Numbered from the stretch's first letter, positions 1-7,813 are shown. The stretch is DNA of 33,021 bases from an uncultured Clostridia bacterium (GCA_947624865.1 CANQMH010000014.1:1-33021), one strand, 5' to 3'. The notes: generated by a model from the letters alone, not told the origin. Numbers and translations: made by a program.

Positions 1-1095
1 ATTATCAGAACACAAAGAAATATTTACAAAAGAAAAGACGGTCGCTGGGAGGGCAGGTATTTTAAAGAATACGGTGCCGACGGCAAAATCAAGTATAATT
101 CTATATATGGCAAAACATATACCGAGGTAAAAAATAGACTTGAAGAAATAAAATCGGGTATTATAAAAAACCCGAAATTTTATTCAAATCATTTAAAAGT
201 TAAATTAAAAGATGTTTGCTATGAATGGCTTGAAACAATAAAAATAAATGTTAAAGAATCAACTTATGCAAGGTATGTGTATATAGTTGAAAAAAACATT
301 ATTCCCTGCATAGCAAATATAAGGCTGTATGAAATAAAGAATAATTTTACGGAAGTATTTATAAAGAAAAACAGCAGACTTTCACCTAAAACAATAAGAG
401 ATATTATGTCAGTATTTAAAGCAATAATTGAATTTGCAAATGAAAATTATAACACAGATATACAATTAAAAAAATGTAGATTAACGACTAAAAACAGCAG
501 AACAATAAGAGTATTGTCGGTTTTAGAACAAAAGAAGCTTGAAGAATATTTAATGAAAGAAACAGATTTGCCGAAATTGGGTATATTGCTTTGTTTGAAT
601 ACAGGACTGCGAATTGGAGAAATATGTGCATTAAAATGGGAGGATATAAATTTTGAAGAAAAAACCCTGAGAGTAAACAAAACAATACAAAGAATAAATA
701 ATACGGAAAAAGACAGTGCTGAAAAAACAAAAATAATAATAAGCACGCCTAAAACAGAAAATTCAGAAAGAATAATTCCTTTATCAGATAAGATGATAAA
801 TATATTGGAAAAATATAAAACAAGCGGATATTTTTTAACAGGAGATTATAAATGCCTTGAACCAAGGAGGTATAGAGTTAAATTAAAAAAATATCTGGAA
901 GAAGCAGGAATAGAACATATAAACTTTCACGCACTGAGGCACACGTTTGCAACAAGAGCAATAGAAAGCGGATTTGATGCAAAAACACTGAGCGAGCTTT
1001 TGGGACACACAGACATACATATATCACTGGAAAGATATGTACACAGCAGTATGGAACAAAAACGCAAACAAATGAACAAATTAAATTCATTATAA
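1..1095 (+). CDS. Tyrosine recombinase (integrase), 5' end outside window
   Basis: The reading frame is open from base 1, so the gene starts upstream of the window; 364 codons are visible. The first ~45 residues (KRKDGRWEGRY and following) resemble the AP2-like arm-binding domain of Tn916-type integrases. A core-binding helical region covers about 75-155, and the catalytic domain follows. Catalytic residues are visible: Arg in TGLRIGE (~204), HALRH (His ~310, Arg ~313), LLGH (~336) and the nucleophile Tyr in ERYVH (~346). The family cuts and rejoins DNA at att sites of conjugative transposons, integrative elements or prophages. The stop is followed directly by non-coding DNA and then host-type genes on the opposite strand, so the element probably lies to the left and its attachment site may lie just past the stop. 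No tRNA target is seen here. A phage origin cannot be excluded. Confidence 0.9.
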   Translation: MIRTQRNIYKRKDGRWEGRYFKEYGADGKIKYNSIYGKTYTEVKNRLEEIKSGIIKNPKFYSNHLKVKLKDVCYEWLETIKINVKESTYARYVYIVEKNIIPCIANIRLYEIKNNFTEVFIKKNSRLSPKTIRDIMSVFKAIIEFANENYNTDIQLKKCRLTTKNSRTIRVLSVLEQKKLEEYLMKETDLPKLGILLCLNTGLRIGEICALKWEDINFEEKTLRVNKTIQRINNTEKDSAEKTKIIISTPKTENSERIIPLSDKMINILEKYKTSGYFLTGDYKCLEPRRYRVKLKKYLEEAGIEHINFHALRHTFATRAIESGFDAKTLSELLGHTDIHISLERYVHSSMEQKRKQMNKLNSL

Positions 1096-1128
1096 TCTCA
1101 AAATTCGTCAAACAGAAAGTCAAAAAAA

Positions 1129-1160
1129 CGCGAAAACCCGATTAAATGCGGATTTTCGCG
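1129..1160 (-). terminator. Rho-independent terminator-like hairpin, leftward
   Basis: The arms CGCGAAAACCCG and CGGATTTTCGCG form a 12-bp stem with one mismatch and an 8-nt loop. On the minus strand it is followed by a run of seven T. It faces leftward transcription and sits between the integrase stop and the sugar-ATPase gene, so it could insulate the mobile element from host read-through. It could instead belong to the element's end. Confidence 0.6.
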
Positions 1161-1310
1161 GTGTAAAACTGTTATTAACTTAATTAAGGAAAAATTATAG
1201 CGATTTTTAAGTTTATTTATTACATATACTTTTATTATGTGATATATTGTAACATTATATTTATGAAAAGTCAATTGTTTTAAATTAATTTACTTATGTT
1301 TTTTTTATGC

Positions 1311-1340
1311 AAAAAAGCGGCGAAGCCTTGCCTCGCCGCT
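1311..1340 (-). terminator. Terminator of the msmK-type ATPase gene
   Basis: The perfect 8-bp arms AGCGGCGA/TCGCCGCT enclose a 9-nt loop and are followed on the minus strand by six T. It lies 18 bases past the ATPase stop codon. Confidence 0.85.
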
Positions 1341-1358
1341 AAAATATCGGATTTTAAA

Positions 1359-2468
1359 TCAGTTAGTAATTGTCTGTTCTGTATCCTTATCAAAAATGTG
1401 GATTCTTGAAAGGTCAAATGCAATTTTAATGTTATCTCCCGGATTTGCCGTTGATGTAGGCTCAACACGAGCAGTAATCGGAACACCTCCGATATTAACA
1501 TACAGGTAAATCTCTGCGCCCATAAGCTCTGTAACGTCAACATTTGCATCAAACAGGCAGGTTGCCTTTGCAACTTCTTCGGGCTCATCGTGAACATTCT
1601 CGGGACGTATACCGAATACAACCTCTTTGCCAACATAGCTGTCAAGCTTGCCGCCTGCTGCTTTGTCAGCAGGAACAGGAACCTTGTACTTATCAAAATT
1701 GAGTGTATAGTTTGAGCCTTCCTTAGCAAGAGTAGCATTAATGAAGTTCATCTGAGGTGAACCGATAAATCCTGCAACGAACATATTGCAAGGCAAATCA
1801 TAGAGGTGCTGAGGAGTATCAACCTGCTGAATGAAACCGTCTTTCATTACAACAATTCTTGTACCCATTGTCATAGCCTCTGTCTGGTCATGAGTTACAT
1901 ATATAAATGTTGTGCCTAAACGCTGATAGAGTTTTGAAATCTCTGTACGCATCTGAGCACGGAGCTTTGCATCAAGGTTTGAAAGCGGTTCGTCAAGAAG
2001 GAATACCTTAGGATTACGAACAATAGCACGTCCAAGTGCAACACGCTGTCTTTGACCGCCCGAAAGAGCTTTTGGCTTTCTGTCGAGGTACTGCTCAATT
2101 CCGAGAATACGTGCAGCCTCTTCTACTCTGCGTTTAATCTCTTCCTTTGGAGTTTTACGAAGTTTAAGACCAAAAGCCATATTGTCATAAACAGTCATAT
2201 GCGGATAAAGAGCATAGTTTTGGAAAACCATTGCAATGTCTCTGTCCTTTGGAGCTACGTCATTAGCAAGTTTATCGCCAATGTAGAGCTCACCTTTAGA
2301 AATATCTTCAAGACCGGCAATCATTCTCAGTGTTGTTGATTTGCCGCAGCCTGACGGTCCAACAAGAATGATAAACTCCTTGTCTGCGATTTCAAGGTTG
2401 AAGTCCGTTACGGCTGTAACTCCGCCGTCATAAATTTTGTAAACATGTTTCAATGATACATTTGCCAT
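1359..2468 (-). CDS. msmK: Sugar ABC transporter ATP-binding protein (MsmK/UgpC/MalK type)
   Basis: This 369-residue protein is the ATPase of carbohydrate uptake-1 family importers. It powers uptake of maltooligosaccharides or other sugars on the inner face of the membrane. Visible motifs are Walker A GPSGCGKST (37-45), Q-loop Gln83, signature LSGGQ (135-139), Walker B VFLLDE (155-160) and switch His193. The C-terminal ~130 residues fit the TOBE/OB regulatory domain of this subfamily, and the length is normal. The start is fixed by GGAGGT six bases upstream. No permease or binding protein is adjacent, which suits the shared, stand-alone ATPase (MsmX/MsmK) known in Firmicutes that serves several importers. 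A promoter and an 18-bp palindrome lie upstream and its own terminator downstream, so it is probably monocistronic. The exact sugar is unknown; starch products are a reasonable guess from the neighbouring amylase. Confidence 0.9.
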   Translation of the reverse strand: MANVSLKHVYKIYDGGVTAVTDFNLEIADKEFIILVGPSGCGKSTTLRMIAGLEDISKGELYIGDKLANDVAPKDRDIAMVFQNYALYPHMTVYDNMAFGLKLRKTPKEEIKRRVEEAARILGIEQYLDRKPKALSGGQRQRVALGRAIVRNPKVFLLDEPLSNLDAKLRAQMRTEISKLYQRLGTTFIYVTHDQTEAMTMGTRIVVMKDGFIQQVDTPQHLYDLPCNMFVAGFIGSPQMNFINATLAKEGSNYTLNFDKYKVPVPADKAAGGKLDSYVGKEVVFGIRPENVHDEPEEVAKATCLFDANVDVTELMGAEIYLYVNIGGVPITARVEPTSTANPGDNIKIAFDLSRIHIFDKDTEQTITN

Positions 2469-2494
2469 ATAAAAACCTCCAGTAATCCAATAAA

Positions 2495-2512
2495 GTAATA
2501 ATGCCTTATTAC
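2495..2512. promoter_or_regulatory. 18-bp palindrome in the msmK leader, candidate operator
   Basis: GTAATAATGCCTTATTAC has perfect 7-bp arms (GTAATAA/TTATTAC) around TGCC. It lies between the predicted transcription start (~2538) and the start codon, a position suited to a repressor site. The regulator is unknown. Confidence 0.4.
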
Positions 2513-2544
2513 AGTTATTAATATACCACTTTAAACAATTTTTT

Positions 2545-2572
2545 ACTATACTGATTTTAACTAAATATTCAA
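2545..2572 (-). promoter_or_regulatory. Putative promoter of the msmK-type gene
   Basis: On the minus strand TTGAAT (2567-2572) is separated by 16 bases from TATAGT (2545-2550). Both are fair matches to the housekeeping sigma consensus, about 75 bases upstream of the start codon. Confidence 0.45.
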
Positions 2573-2620
2573 GTAAGATTTTATTAAAAACCGATATGCA
2601 ATAAAAATCGTTCTGCGTTT

Positions 2621-3343
2621 TTAGTGTATATTGCCGATAAAAATTAACTCTTTTTCATAATTTGTCAACAATTTACAGCAACCTATGGGCAATTTGCTGT
2701 CCAAATACAAATTGCCGATTGATATTCGTTTAAGATGCACAACATTTATTCCACAACAAATAAACATTTTTTTAACCTGATGAAATTTTCCCTCACAAAT
2801 TGTAACTATTCCCTTTTTGTTATCGGAATCAGGCAAAACTTCAAGCTTTGCAGGCATACATTTGGTCCCGTCGGCAAAAATAATTCCGTCCTCAAATTTT
2901 TTAACAGTATCATCATCTATTGATTTGTCAAGCTTTGCAATATACTTCTTTTCAATATGCTTCTTCGGAGAAAGCATTTTGTGCGCAAAATTCCCGTCAT
3001 CTGTAATTATAAGAAGTCCCTCGGTGTCTTTATCAAGCCTGCCTGCGGGAAAAAGTCCCTTTCGTTTGTATTCTTCGGGAATCAAATCAATGACTGTCTT
3101 GTCATATTTGTCGTTACTTGCAGAAATCACGCCTGCCGGTTTATTCATCATAATATAAATATTCTTTTTATACTTTATAGCTTGTCCGTTTACGGCGATT
3201 TTATCAGTATTTACATCAATCTTTGTATCAATTTTTTTGCAAATTTCACCGTTTACACACACTTCGCCGCGTTTTATTATTTTTTGTACCTCTTTGCGGC
3301 TTCCGATATTTTGAGATACAAGTATTTTGTCTAGTCTTTCCAT
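2621..3343 (-). CDS. RsuA/RluB-family pseudouridine synthase
   Basis: This 240-residue protein isomerises a specific uridine in ribosomal RNA. An S4 RNA-binding domain (about 1-50, MERLDKILVSQNIGSRKEV...) precedes the catalytic domain. The family signature GRLDKDTEGLLI has the catalytic Asp at 104, and MMNKPAGVI (65-73) and the C-terminal EGKFHQVKKMF motif are also typical. The short form resembles RsuA (16S position 516) more than the longer RluB, but the target base cannot be read from sequence. The start lies one base past the stop of the DUF4830 gene and has no clear Shine-Dalgarno sequence, so translation may be coupled to that gene. It is the last gene of a four-gene leftward operon. 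Confidence 0.87.
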   Translation of the reverse strand: MERLDKILVSQNIGSRKEVQKIIKRGEVCVNGEICKKIDTKIDVNTDKIAVNGQAIKYKKNIYIMMNKPAGVISASNDKYDKTVIDLIPEEYKRKGLFPAGRLDKDTEGLLIITDDGNFAHKMLSPKKHIEKKYIAKLDKSIDDDTVKKFEDGIIFADGTKCMPAKLEVLPDSDNKKGIVTICEGKFHQVKKMFICCGINVVHLKRISIGNLYLDSKLPIGCCKLLTNYEKELIFIGNIH

Positions 3344-3344
3344 A

Positions 3345-3818
3345 TTATTTTAACGGCTTATTTTTTTGACCGTATTCTCCGTTTGTAAGATGTGCGCCGA
3401 TTACCATATTTTTATATATAAGCATCACAGCGTATTTTTCTTTTGAGTTTTTCAGTTCATAAGTTATCATTTTAGCACTTTTGCCCTTATATCTGCTTAA
3501 ATCAAGTCCTATTGATTTTTGCAGCTCGTTGTATTCATCATATACAGGGTTGAACTCTGACGGTATTATTATATCTCTGCTCTCTGCGCTTTCAGGCACA
3601 GGCGAAAGACCAAATCCTTTAAGAAAATTAATTTGCTCGTTACAGGTTTCAGCCTTGAGTGAATATGTACCTATTTCATCACAGGTCGCCGTGTCGGGGA
3701 CTTGACTGTGTACCGATATCATACATATTACACACACTACTGATACGACAATTGATGCAGCAGCCAAGAAAACAAGTAATTTTTTCGATGGTAAAATTTT
3801 CACGTTATATACAAACAT
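3345..3818 (-). CDS. DUF4830-type membrane-anchored protein
   Basis: This 157-residue protein has a short cytoplasmic N-terminus, one hydrophobic helix (about 14-35) and an extracytoplasmic domain. The region from FLKGFGLSP through PSEFNPVYDEYNELQKSIGL to DLSRYKGK matches my memory of DUF4830, a small domain of unknown function common in Clostridia. The start is supported by GGAGGT seven bases upstream. It lies 49 bases downstream of the HAD gene and one base before the pseudouridine synthase, so it is co-transcribed with them. No catalytic motif is visible and no function is proposed. Confidence 0.75.
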   Translation of the reverse strand: MFVYNVKILPSKKLLVFLAAASIVVSVVCVICMISVHSQVPDTATCDEIGTYSLKAETCNEQINFLKGFGLSPVPESAESRDIIIPSEFNPVYDEYNELQKSIGLDLSRYKGKSAKMITYELKNSKEKYAVMLIYKNMVIGAHLTNGEYGQKNKPLK

Positions 3819-3867
3819 TTTTAAAACCTCCGTTATAAATTCATATGCCGAAGATTTTGTTTTAATG

Positions 3868-4530
3868 TCAGTTACTTATAAGTGAAATTATATCATAAGG
3901 AGTTTTCGCAAACAGCTCTGCTCCCTCCGCTTTCATTCTGTCTGTCGTACCGTATCCGTATTCAACTCCCACAAAATCAACTCCGCAGAGCCTTGCTCCC
4001 CTGGCGTCAAAATATGTGTCGCCGAGCATAACCGTATCTGTTTTATCCTTTTCAAAACTGCCTCCGAGCGAGTTTACCGCATAAGGAATTAAATCTTTTT
4101 TATCCTTGCGGCTTCCGTCAAATGTCGAACCGCATACTGCGTCAAAATAATCCGATACCCCGAGGATTTTTACTATCTCTTCCGCAAATTTTTCGTATTT
4201 TGATGAACATACCGCAACCTTTATATTACTGCTTTTCAGCTTTTCGAGAACTTCTTTGATACCGTCATATAGATTATTTATATACTTCCCCGTTTCATTG
4301 TAAAAATCCCGGTAAAGCTCAAGTCCCTTTTGACTGTCTTCCTCGGTAAAATGACACACATTTCTGAATGTATCAAGCAATGGCGGCCCTATATATAACG
4401 TATAGTCGTTAAGATTAGGCAACGGCTTTCCGAGTGAAGTAATTGCGTGTTCAAGCGACTTGCGTATTCCTCCGGCACTTTCGCTTACAGTACCGTCAAG
4501 GTCAAACAATACATATTTATATTTAATCAT
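3868..4530 (-). CDS. HAD-superfamily phosphatase (Gph/PpaX-like)
   Basis: This 220-residue protein has the HAD fold of small-molecule phosphatases. Motif I is FDLDGT with nucleophile Asp10 and acid/base Asp12. Motif II is the Ser-rich VAVCSSKYE, motif III a Lys in the SRKDKKDL stretch, and motif IV MLGDTYFD. A helical cap lies between motifs I and II, as in phosphoglycolate phosphatase and pyrophosphatase PpaX. The substrate cannot be decided. The start overlaps the stop of the thioesterase gene by 8 bases, which implies translational coupling and supports this start even though the ribosome site is modest. Confidence 0.85.
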   Translation of the reverse strand: MIKYKYVLFDLDGTVSESAGGIRKSLEHAITSLGKPLPNLNDYTLYIGPPLLDTFRNVCHFTEEDSQKGLELYRDFYNETGKYINNLYDGIKEVLEKLKSSNIKVAVCSSKYEKFAEEIVKILGVSDYFDAVCGSTFDGSRKDKKDLIPYAVNSLGGSFEKDKTDTVMLGDTYFDARGARLCGVDFVGVEYGYGTTDRMKAEGAELFAKTPYDIISLISN

Positions 4531-4909
4531 TAAATTTTCCGTCTGCTTTCATCTGGAATTTTTCAGCCTTTACAATGACTCTCGTATGAGTACCTCTGGC
4601 TATTTCACCCTTTTTATCTTCTGCTTTCACATCAAAATAAAACATTCTTCCGTCAGTTTTTGTAAGAACCGCAGTTGCAGTAATTTCCGCACCCAACGGA
4701 GTAGGGCTTGTGTGTTCAATAGAAATCATTGTTCCGACAGTTGTGAGTTCATCATCGCAGAGTTCGCTTTGAGCAAGCTCAGCCGCTGCGTTTTCCATTA
4801 ATGCAACCACCGCAGGAGTGGCAAGAACCATCAGACTTCCGCTTCCCATGGCGCAGGCAAGATTTTCTTCCTCAACCTTGATTGTCTTTAATACAGCTTT
4901 TTCAGACAT
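4523..4909 (-). CDS. FlK-like hot-dog thioesterase
   Basis: This 128-residue protein of the fluoroacetyl-CoA thioesterase-like family hydrolyses acyl-CoA thioesters. The ATPAVVALMENAA stretch carries the probable catalytic Thr31 and Glu39, and TVGTMISIEH carries His66, close to the Thr/Glu/His spacing known for FlK. GEIARGTHTRVIV is the family's C-terminal strand motif. An upstream in-frame ATG at 4963 exists. The internal ATG at 4909 is preferred because AAAGGGG lies six bases before it and family homology begins there. In gut bacteria such proteins are more likely housekeeping acyl-CoA thioesterases than fluoroacetate-resistance enzymes. It is the first gene of the operon running to the pseudouridine synthase, with a promoter inside the upstream repeat. 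Confidence 0.85.
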   Translation of the reverse strand: MSEKAVLKTIKVEEENLACAMGSGSLMVLATPAVVALMENAAAELAQSELCDDELTTVGTMISIEHTSPTPLGAEITATAVLTKTDGRMFYFDVKAEDKKGEIARGTHTRVIVKAEKFQMKADGKFND

Positions 4910-4949
4910 AATAATCCCCTTTCCTGTTGTTTTAATATATTGTGCTTTA

Positions 4950-4991
4950 TTACCATAATACAATAATATAAAAAATTAGGCAAGTCATTGC
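4950..4991 (+). repeat. Direct repeat copy A (also a leftward promoter)
   Basis: This 42-base segment recurs at 6483-6523 in the same orientation with about 4 differences (begins TTACCATAATACAAT, ends GGCAAG, T or C, CATTGC). On the minus strand it contains TTGCCT, 17 bases, TATTAT, well placed to be the promoter of the FlK-like operon. The two copies bracket the XRE/secreted-protein cassette. Confidence 0.75.
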
Positions 4992-5056
4992 ATTTTTATC
5001 TACTGTCTAACAATATAAAAATAAATTCTATCTGTCTGCGCAGATTTGGTATAGCG

Positions 5057-5395
5057 TTACGTTGTTTTGTTTCTGTTATAATTTTTTATTACATCGTTTA
5101 TGCTCTGTTTCTCATCTTTTGTAAGTTTTCTGTATTCGTCAACTAATTTGGATTCCTCACCATTCAAATCATAAGGATATACTTTTTCAATTATATGATT
5201 AATGTCTGTATTTCCTATAAGATAGTCAACAGAGGTTTTAAAAAAATTTGCTAAGTCAACAAGAGTGTTAATGTCAGGCTCAACATTGTGATTTTCATAT
5301 TTATTTATAGATTGCTGGCTTGTTCCTATGATTTCAGCAAGCTTTTGTTGGCTGATGCCCGATTGTAATCTTAACTTTTTCAGATTTTTCACCAT
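5057..5395 (-). CDS. XRE-family transcriptional regulator (cassette 1)
   Basis: This 112-residue protein has an N-terminal lambda-repressor-like helix-turn-helix (about 4-60; LRLQSGISQQKLAEIIGTSQ then INKYENH). This is followed by SVDYLIGNT, a common end of this domain, and then a short helical tail. GGGGTGAT lies just upstream of the ATG. It is divergent from the secreted protein gene at 5547, with 151 bases between them. That gap holds a strong promoter and two related 15-bp sites of the ACAA...TTGT type bound by 434-like XRE repressors. The inferred role is local repressor of its neighbour and of itself. Reading leftward it converges on nothing; the next gene to the left points away. Confidence 0.88.
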   Translation of the reverse strand: MVKNLKKLRLQSGISQQKLAEIIGTSQQSINKYENHNVEPDINTLVDLANFFKTSVDYLIGNTDINHIIEKVYPYDLNGEESKLVDEYRKLTKDEKQSINDVIKNYNRNKTT

Positions 5396-5419
5396 ATAAT
5401 CACCCCAATAATAATATTA

Positions 5420-5488
5420 ACAACTTAGAGTAGTTAAATAAAAAACTTTGTTTTAGTTATTGACAACAACTTGAGGTTGTGATATATT
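5420..5488 (+). promoter_or_regulatory. Promoter with two XRE-type operator palindromes
   Basis: TTGACA (5460-5465), 17 bases, TATATT (5483-5488) forms a near-consensus rightward promoter for the secreted protein. Its spacer is almost filled by the palindrome ACAACTTGAGGTTGT (5466-5480). A related 15-mer ACAACTTAGAGTAGT (5420-5434, 11 of 15 identical) lies on the regulator's side. Binding in the spacer would block RNA polymerase. Operator function is inferred. Confidence 0.65.
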
Positions 5489-5546
5489 AAATATGAAATA
5501 TGACAATATATGTCATTAATTTTTTATTCAGATAAGGAGATATAAA

Positions 5547-6353
5547 ATGAAAAAAACTACAAAATTAATTTCAATTGTTTTAGCTTTCATGCTGGCAGCC
5601 TGCTCATTTGCTGTAATGCCTTTTGCAGCCAATGCAGTCGAAACCGCAAAACTTTCTGCTTCAGATACTGCAACTGATGATACCGCAACAAAGGATGCGG
5701 TTGTTGACCATATTGAGCTTGCAGTTTCAAGCATTGAAATTATAAAAATCCCTGACAAAGTGTTTACCGCCGAATTTCCAAACAACGATTACTGGGACAA
5801 GTATATGGAAAATCATACCATGGACGAATTTTATGAAGATAGCAGACCCATTAGCATTGCGGCTAATATGAAAGGTGCACAAATGCAGGTTACCTTTAAT
5901 GATGGCACAGTTATTGTACATACTTTTGATAAACCAATATATGTATTTAGAAGCTATCTAGGAACACATAATGCTTGTTATGTGTTAGAAGACGGAAAAC
6001 AGTTTCTTGTTACAGATTTGGGAGGCTATAAGGCGCAAGTAGAATTTGCAGGCAAAACCACAGTTTTTGAGGCTAAACATGCCGGTTCTGATAATAATGG
6101 CAATAATACAACACCTACAAATCTGACCGATACACCCAATGGTAATTTGACAACGCCTACATCTTCGCAAGTTCCCTCTCCGGATACAGCAACTGCTGAT
6201 ACGGTAAAAAACGGTTCTTCAGGTACAGCCGGTTCAGGCAACGGAACTATTGCTACAGGCAATAACATGTGTTCTCTTGCTGCAATTATTATTTTGGTTT
6301 GTGCCGGCGGAGTAATGGTATTCTTCAACAGAAAAAGATACTTTAAGCATTAA
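5547..6353 (+). CDS. Secreted, C-terminally membrane-anchored protein (cassette 1)
   Basis: This 268-residue protein is not in a family I recognise. It has a signal peptide (Lys-rich start, hydrophobic core, likely cleavage after FAANA near residue 30) and then a globular domain of about 140 residues. A Thr/Ser/Asn/Pro-rich linker (~180-240), a hydrophobic helix (~243-262) and a basic tail RKRYFKH follow. The domain contains IEIIKIPDKV and KGAQMQVTFNDGTV, a pattern reminiscent of bacterial Ig-like domains. The motif TIATG precedes the helix and may be a non-canonical sortase signal; otherwise it is a simple membrane anchor. AAGGAG lies upstream of the start. It is divergent from an XRE gene and shares its design with the protein at 17498-18559. 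Function is unknown; a surface sensor, adhesin or envelope factor would fit. Confidence 0.8.
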   Translation: MKKTTKLISIVLAFMLAACSFAVMPFAANAVETAKLSASDTATDDTATKDAVVDHIELAVSSIEIIKIPDKVFTAEFPNNDYWDKYMENHTMDEFYEDSRPISIAANMKGAQMQVTFNDGTVIVHTFDKPIYVFRSYLGTHNACYVLEDGKQFLVTDLGGYKAQVEFAGKTTVFEAKHAGSDNNGNNTTPTNLTDTPNGNLTTPTSSQVPSPDTATADTVKNGSSGTAGSGNGTIATGNNMCSLAAIIILVCAGGVMVFFNRKRYFKH

Positions 6354-6388
6354 TAGAAATTAGCATTAAAATTCAATAGTTAAAAAAT

Positions 6389-6422
6389 AAGAGCGAAACT
6401 GTAACAAAACAGTATCGCTCTT
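6389..6422 (+). terminator. Terminator after the cassette 1 secreted protein
   Basis: AAGAGCGA/TCGCTCTT plus an inner ACTGT/ACAGT form a long hairpin 35 bases past the stop. The following T-run is weak (GCTTATTTT). Confidence 0.65.
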
Positions 6423-6434
6423 GCTTATTTTCTG

Positions 6435-6463
6435 TTGTTTAAATAAATAAAATGTGATATAAT
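6435..6463 (+). promoter_or_regulatory. Promoter of ychF
   Basis: TTGTTT (6435-6440), 17 bases, TATAAT (6458-6463). It lies 88 bases before the ychF start; repeat copy B falls inside the resulting leader. Confidence 0.65.
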
Positions 6464-6482
6464 ATGGTTTAAATACATTATG

Positions 6483-6523
6483 TTACCATAATACAATATT
6501 ATAAAAATCAGGCAAGCCATTGC
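6483..6523 (+). repeat. Direct repeat copy B
   Basis: This is the second copy of the 42-base segment at 4950-4991, same orientation, with one deleted base and a few substitutions. It keeps a minus-strand TTGCCT, 16 bases, TATTAT, but here that points into the 3' side of the cassette and drives no sense gene. This suggests a duplicated fragment of the thioesterase promoter region. Confidence 0.75.
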
Positions 6524-6550
6524 CGTAAATAAATTTGAGGAGAATCACCA

Positions 6551-7645
6551 ATGAAATTAGGTATAGTAGGTTTACCGAATGTAGGAAAAAGCACGCTTTT
6601 TAATGCTATTACAAACGCAGGCGCACAGAGTGCAAACTATCCATTCTGCACAATTGAGCCCAACATAGGCGTTGTTGCCGTGCCCGACAAGAGGCTCGAC
6701 AAGCTTGCAGAAATGTACGACCCCGACAAATATACTCCTGCTTCAATTGAATTTGTTGACATTGCAGGTCTTGTAAAGGGAGCTTCAAAGGGCGAAGGTC
6801 TGGGAAACAAATTCCTTTCAAATATCCGCGAGTGTGACGCAATTGTTCACGTTGTTCGATGTTTTGAGAATGACGACATTATTCACGTTGAGGGAAATAT
6901 TAATCCTGCACGTGACATTGAAACAATTAATCTTGAACTTATTCTGTCTGATGTTGAGATGATGGAACGCCGAATTGACAAGACAAAGAAAATGCTTAAG
7001 GGTGATAAAAAATATCAAAAGGATTTAGATTTTTTTGAGCGCGTGCTCTCTGCGCTTGAGGAAGGCAAACCCGCAAGAAGCGTTGAATGTGATGAAGATG
7101 AAAAAGCGCTGCTTTCCGACATTGCGCTTCTGACAAACAAACCCGTAATTTACGCGGCTAATATGAGCGACGAAGATTTTTCAAACGGAATTGACAATAA
7201 TGCAGGATTCAAAGCTGTACAAGCGATTGCCTCAGAAGAACACGCAGGCGTTCTCCCCATTTGCGCCCAGATTGAAGAAGAAATCGTTGAAATGGATAAA
7301 GAAGAAAAGGAAATGTTCCTTGCCGATATGGGACTTGAAGAAAGCGGACTTGACCGGCTTATCAAGGAATGTTATGCTCTGCTCGGACTTATCTCCTACC
7401 TCACGGCTGGCAAACAGGAGGTCAGAGCATGGACAATCAAGAATGGTACAAAAGCACCTCAGGCGGCAGGCAAAATCCACTCTGATTTTGAGAGAGGATT
7501 TATCAGAGCCGAAGTTATTGCTTATGATGATTTAATTGCTTGCGGCAGTATGACAGCCGCAAAGGAAAAAGGACTTGTCCGCAGCGAGGGCAAAGAGTAT
7601 GTTATGAAAGACGGCGACGTTGTTCTGTTCAGATTTAACGTATAA
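6551..7645 (+). CDS. ychF: Redox-regulated ATPase/GTPase YchF (OLA1 family)
   Basis: This 364-residue Obg-superfamily P-loop NTPase associates with ribosomes and, unusually for its superfamily, prefers ATP in characterised members. The P-loop is GLPNVGKST (7-15), and the switch region is FVDIAGLVKGASKGEGLGN. The changed NxxE-type specificity motif falls near VIYAANMSDED. A coiled-coil insert around 130-180 and the C-terminal TGS domain (TAGKQEVRAWTIKNGTKAPQAAG onward) are all in place. Length is normal. TTGAGGAGA precedes the start. It has its own promoter at 6435 and a terminator at 7774, so it is probably monocistronic. A conserved housekeeping gene. Confidence 0.96.
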   Translation: MKLGIVGLPNVGKSTLFNAITNAGAQSANYPFCTIEPNIGVVAVPDKRLDKLAEMYDPDKYTPASIEFVDIAGLVKGASKGEGLGNKFLSNIRECDAIVHVVRCFENDDIIHVEGNINPARDIETINLELILSDVEMMERRIDKTKKMLKGDKKYQKDLDFFERVLSALEEGKPARSVECDEDEKALLSDIALLTNKPVIYAANMSDEDFSNGIDNNAGFKAVQAIASEEHAGVLPICAQIEEEIVEMDKEEKEMFLADMGLEESGLDRLIKECYALLGLISYLTAGKQEVRAWTIKNGTKAPQAAGKIHSDFERGFIRAEVIAYDDLIACGSMTAAKEKGLVRSEGKEYVMKDGDVVLFRFNV

Positions 7646-7773
7646 TTCTTTTAGCTCGCGTATATATGTCGGACATAATTCATACAACGGTTGCCCGACC
7701 GTATTGTTTTGTCTTTGAAATTATAATGGCTGTCTCTATTTTAACTTTATAATTATAATATATTCTCAAAAAC

Positions 7774-7813
7774 AAACGCTTCACAAACCATAATGGAATG
7801 TGAAGCGTTTTAT
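7774..7813 (+). terminator. Terminator of ychF
   Basis: The perfect 12-bp arms AAACGCTTCACA/TGTGAAGCGTTT end in a T-rich tail. The rest of the 246-base interval 7646-7891 shows only a weaker hairpin (7684-7707, ACAACGGT/ACCGTATTGT) and no gene. Confidence 0.8.

Noticed and set aside
2600..2621. Terminator of the pseudouridine synthase gene (AAAAACG...CGATTTTT)
   Set aside because: The stem has only two G-C pairs and a mismatch; too weak to call.
5057..6353. Toxin-antitoxin or phage immunity module
   Set aside because: The partner of the XRE protein has a signal peptide and membrane anchor, and the genes are divergent, unlike the tight co-directional pairs of such systems.
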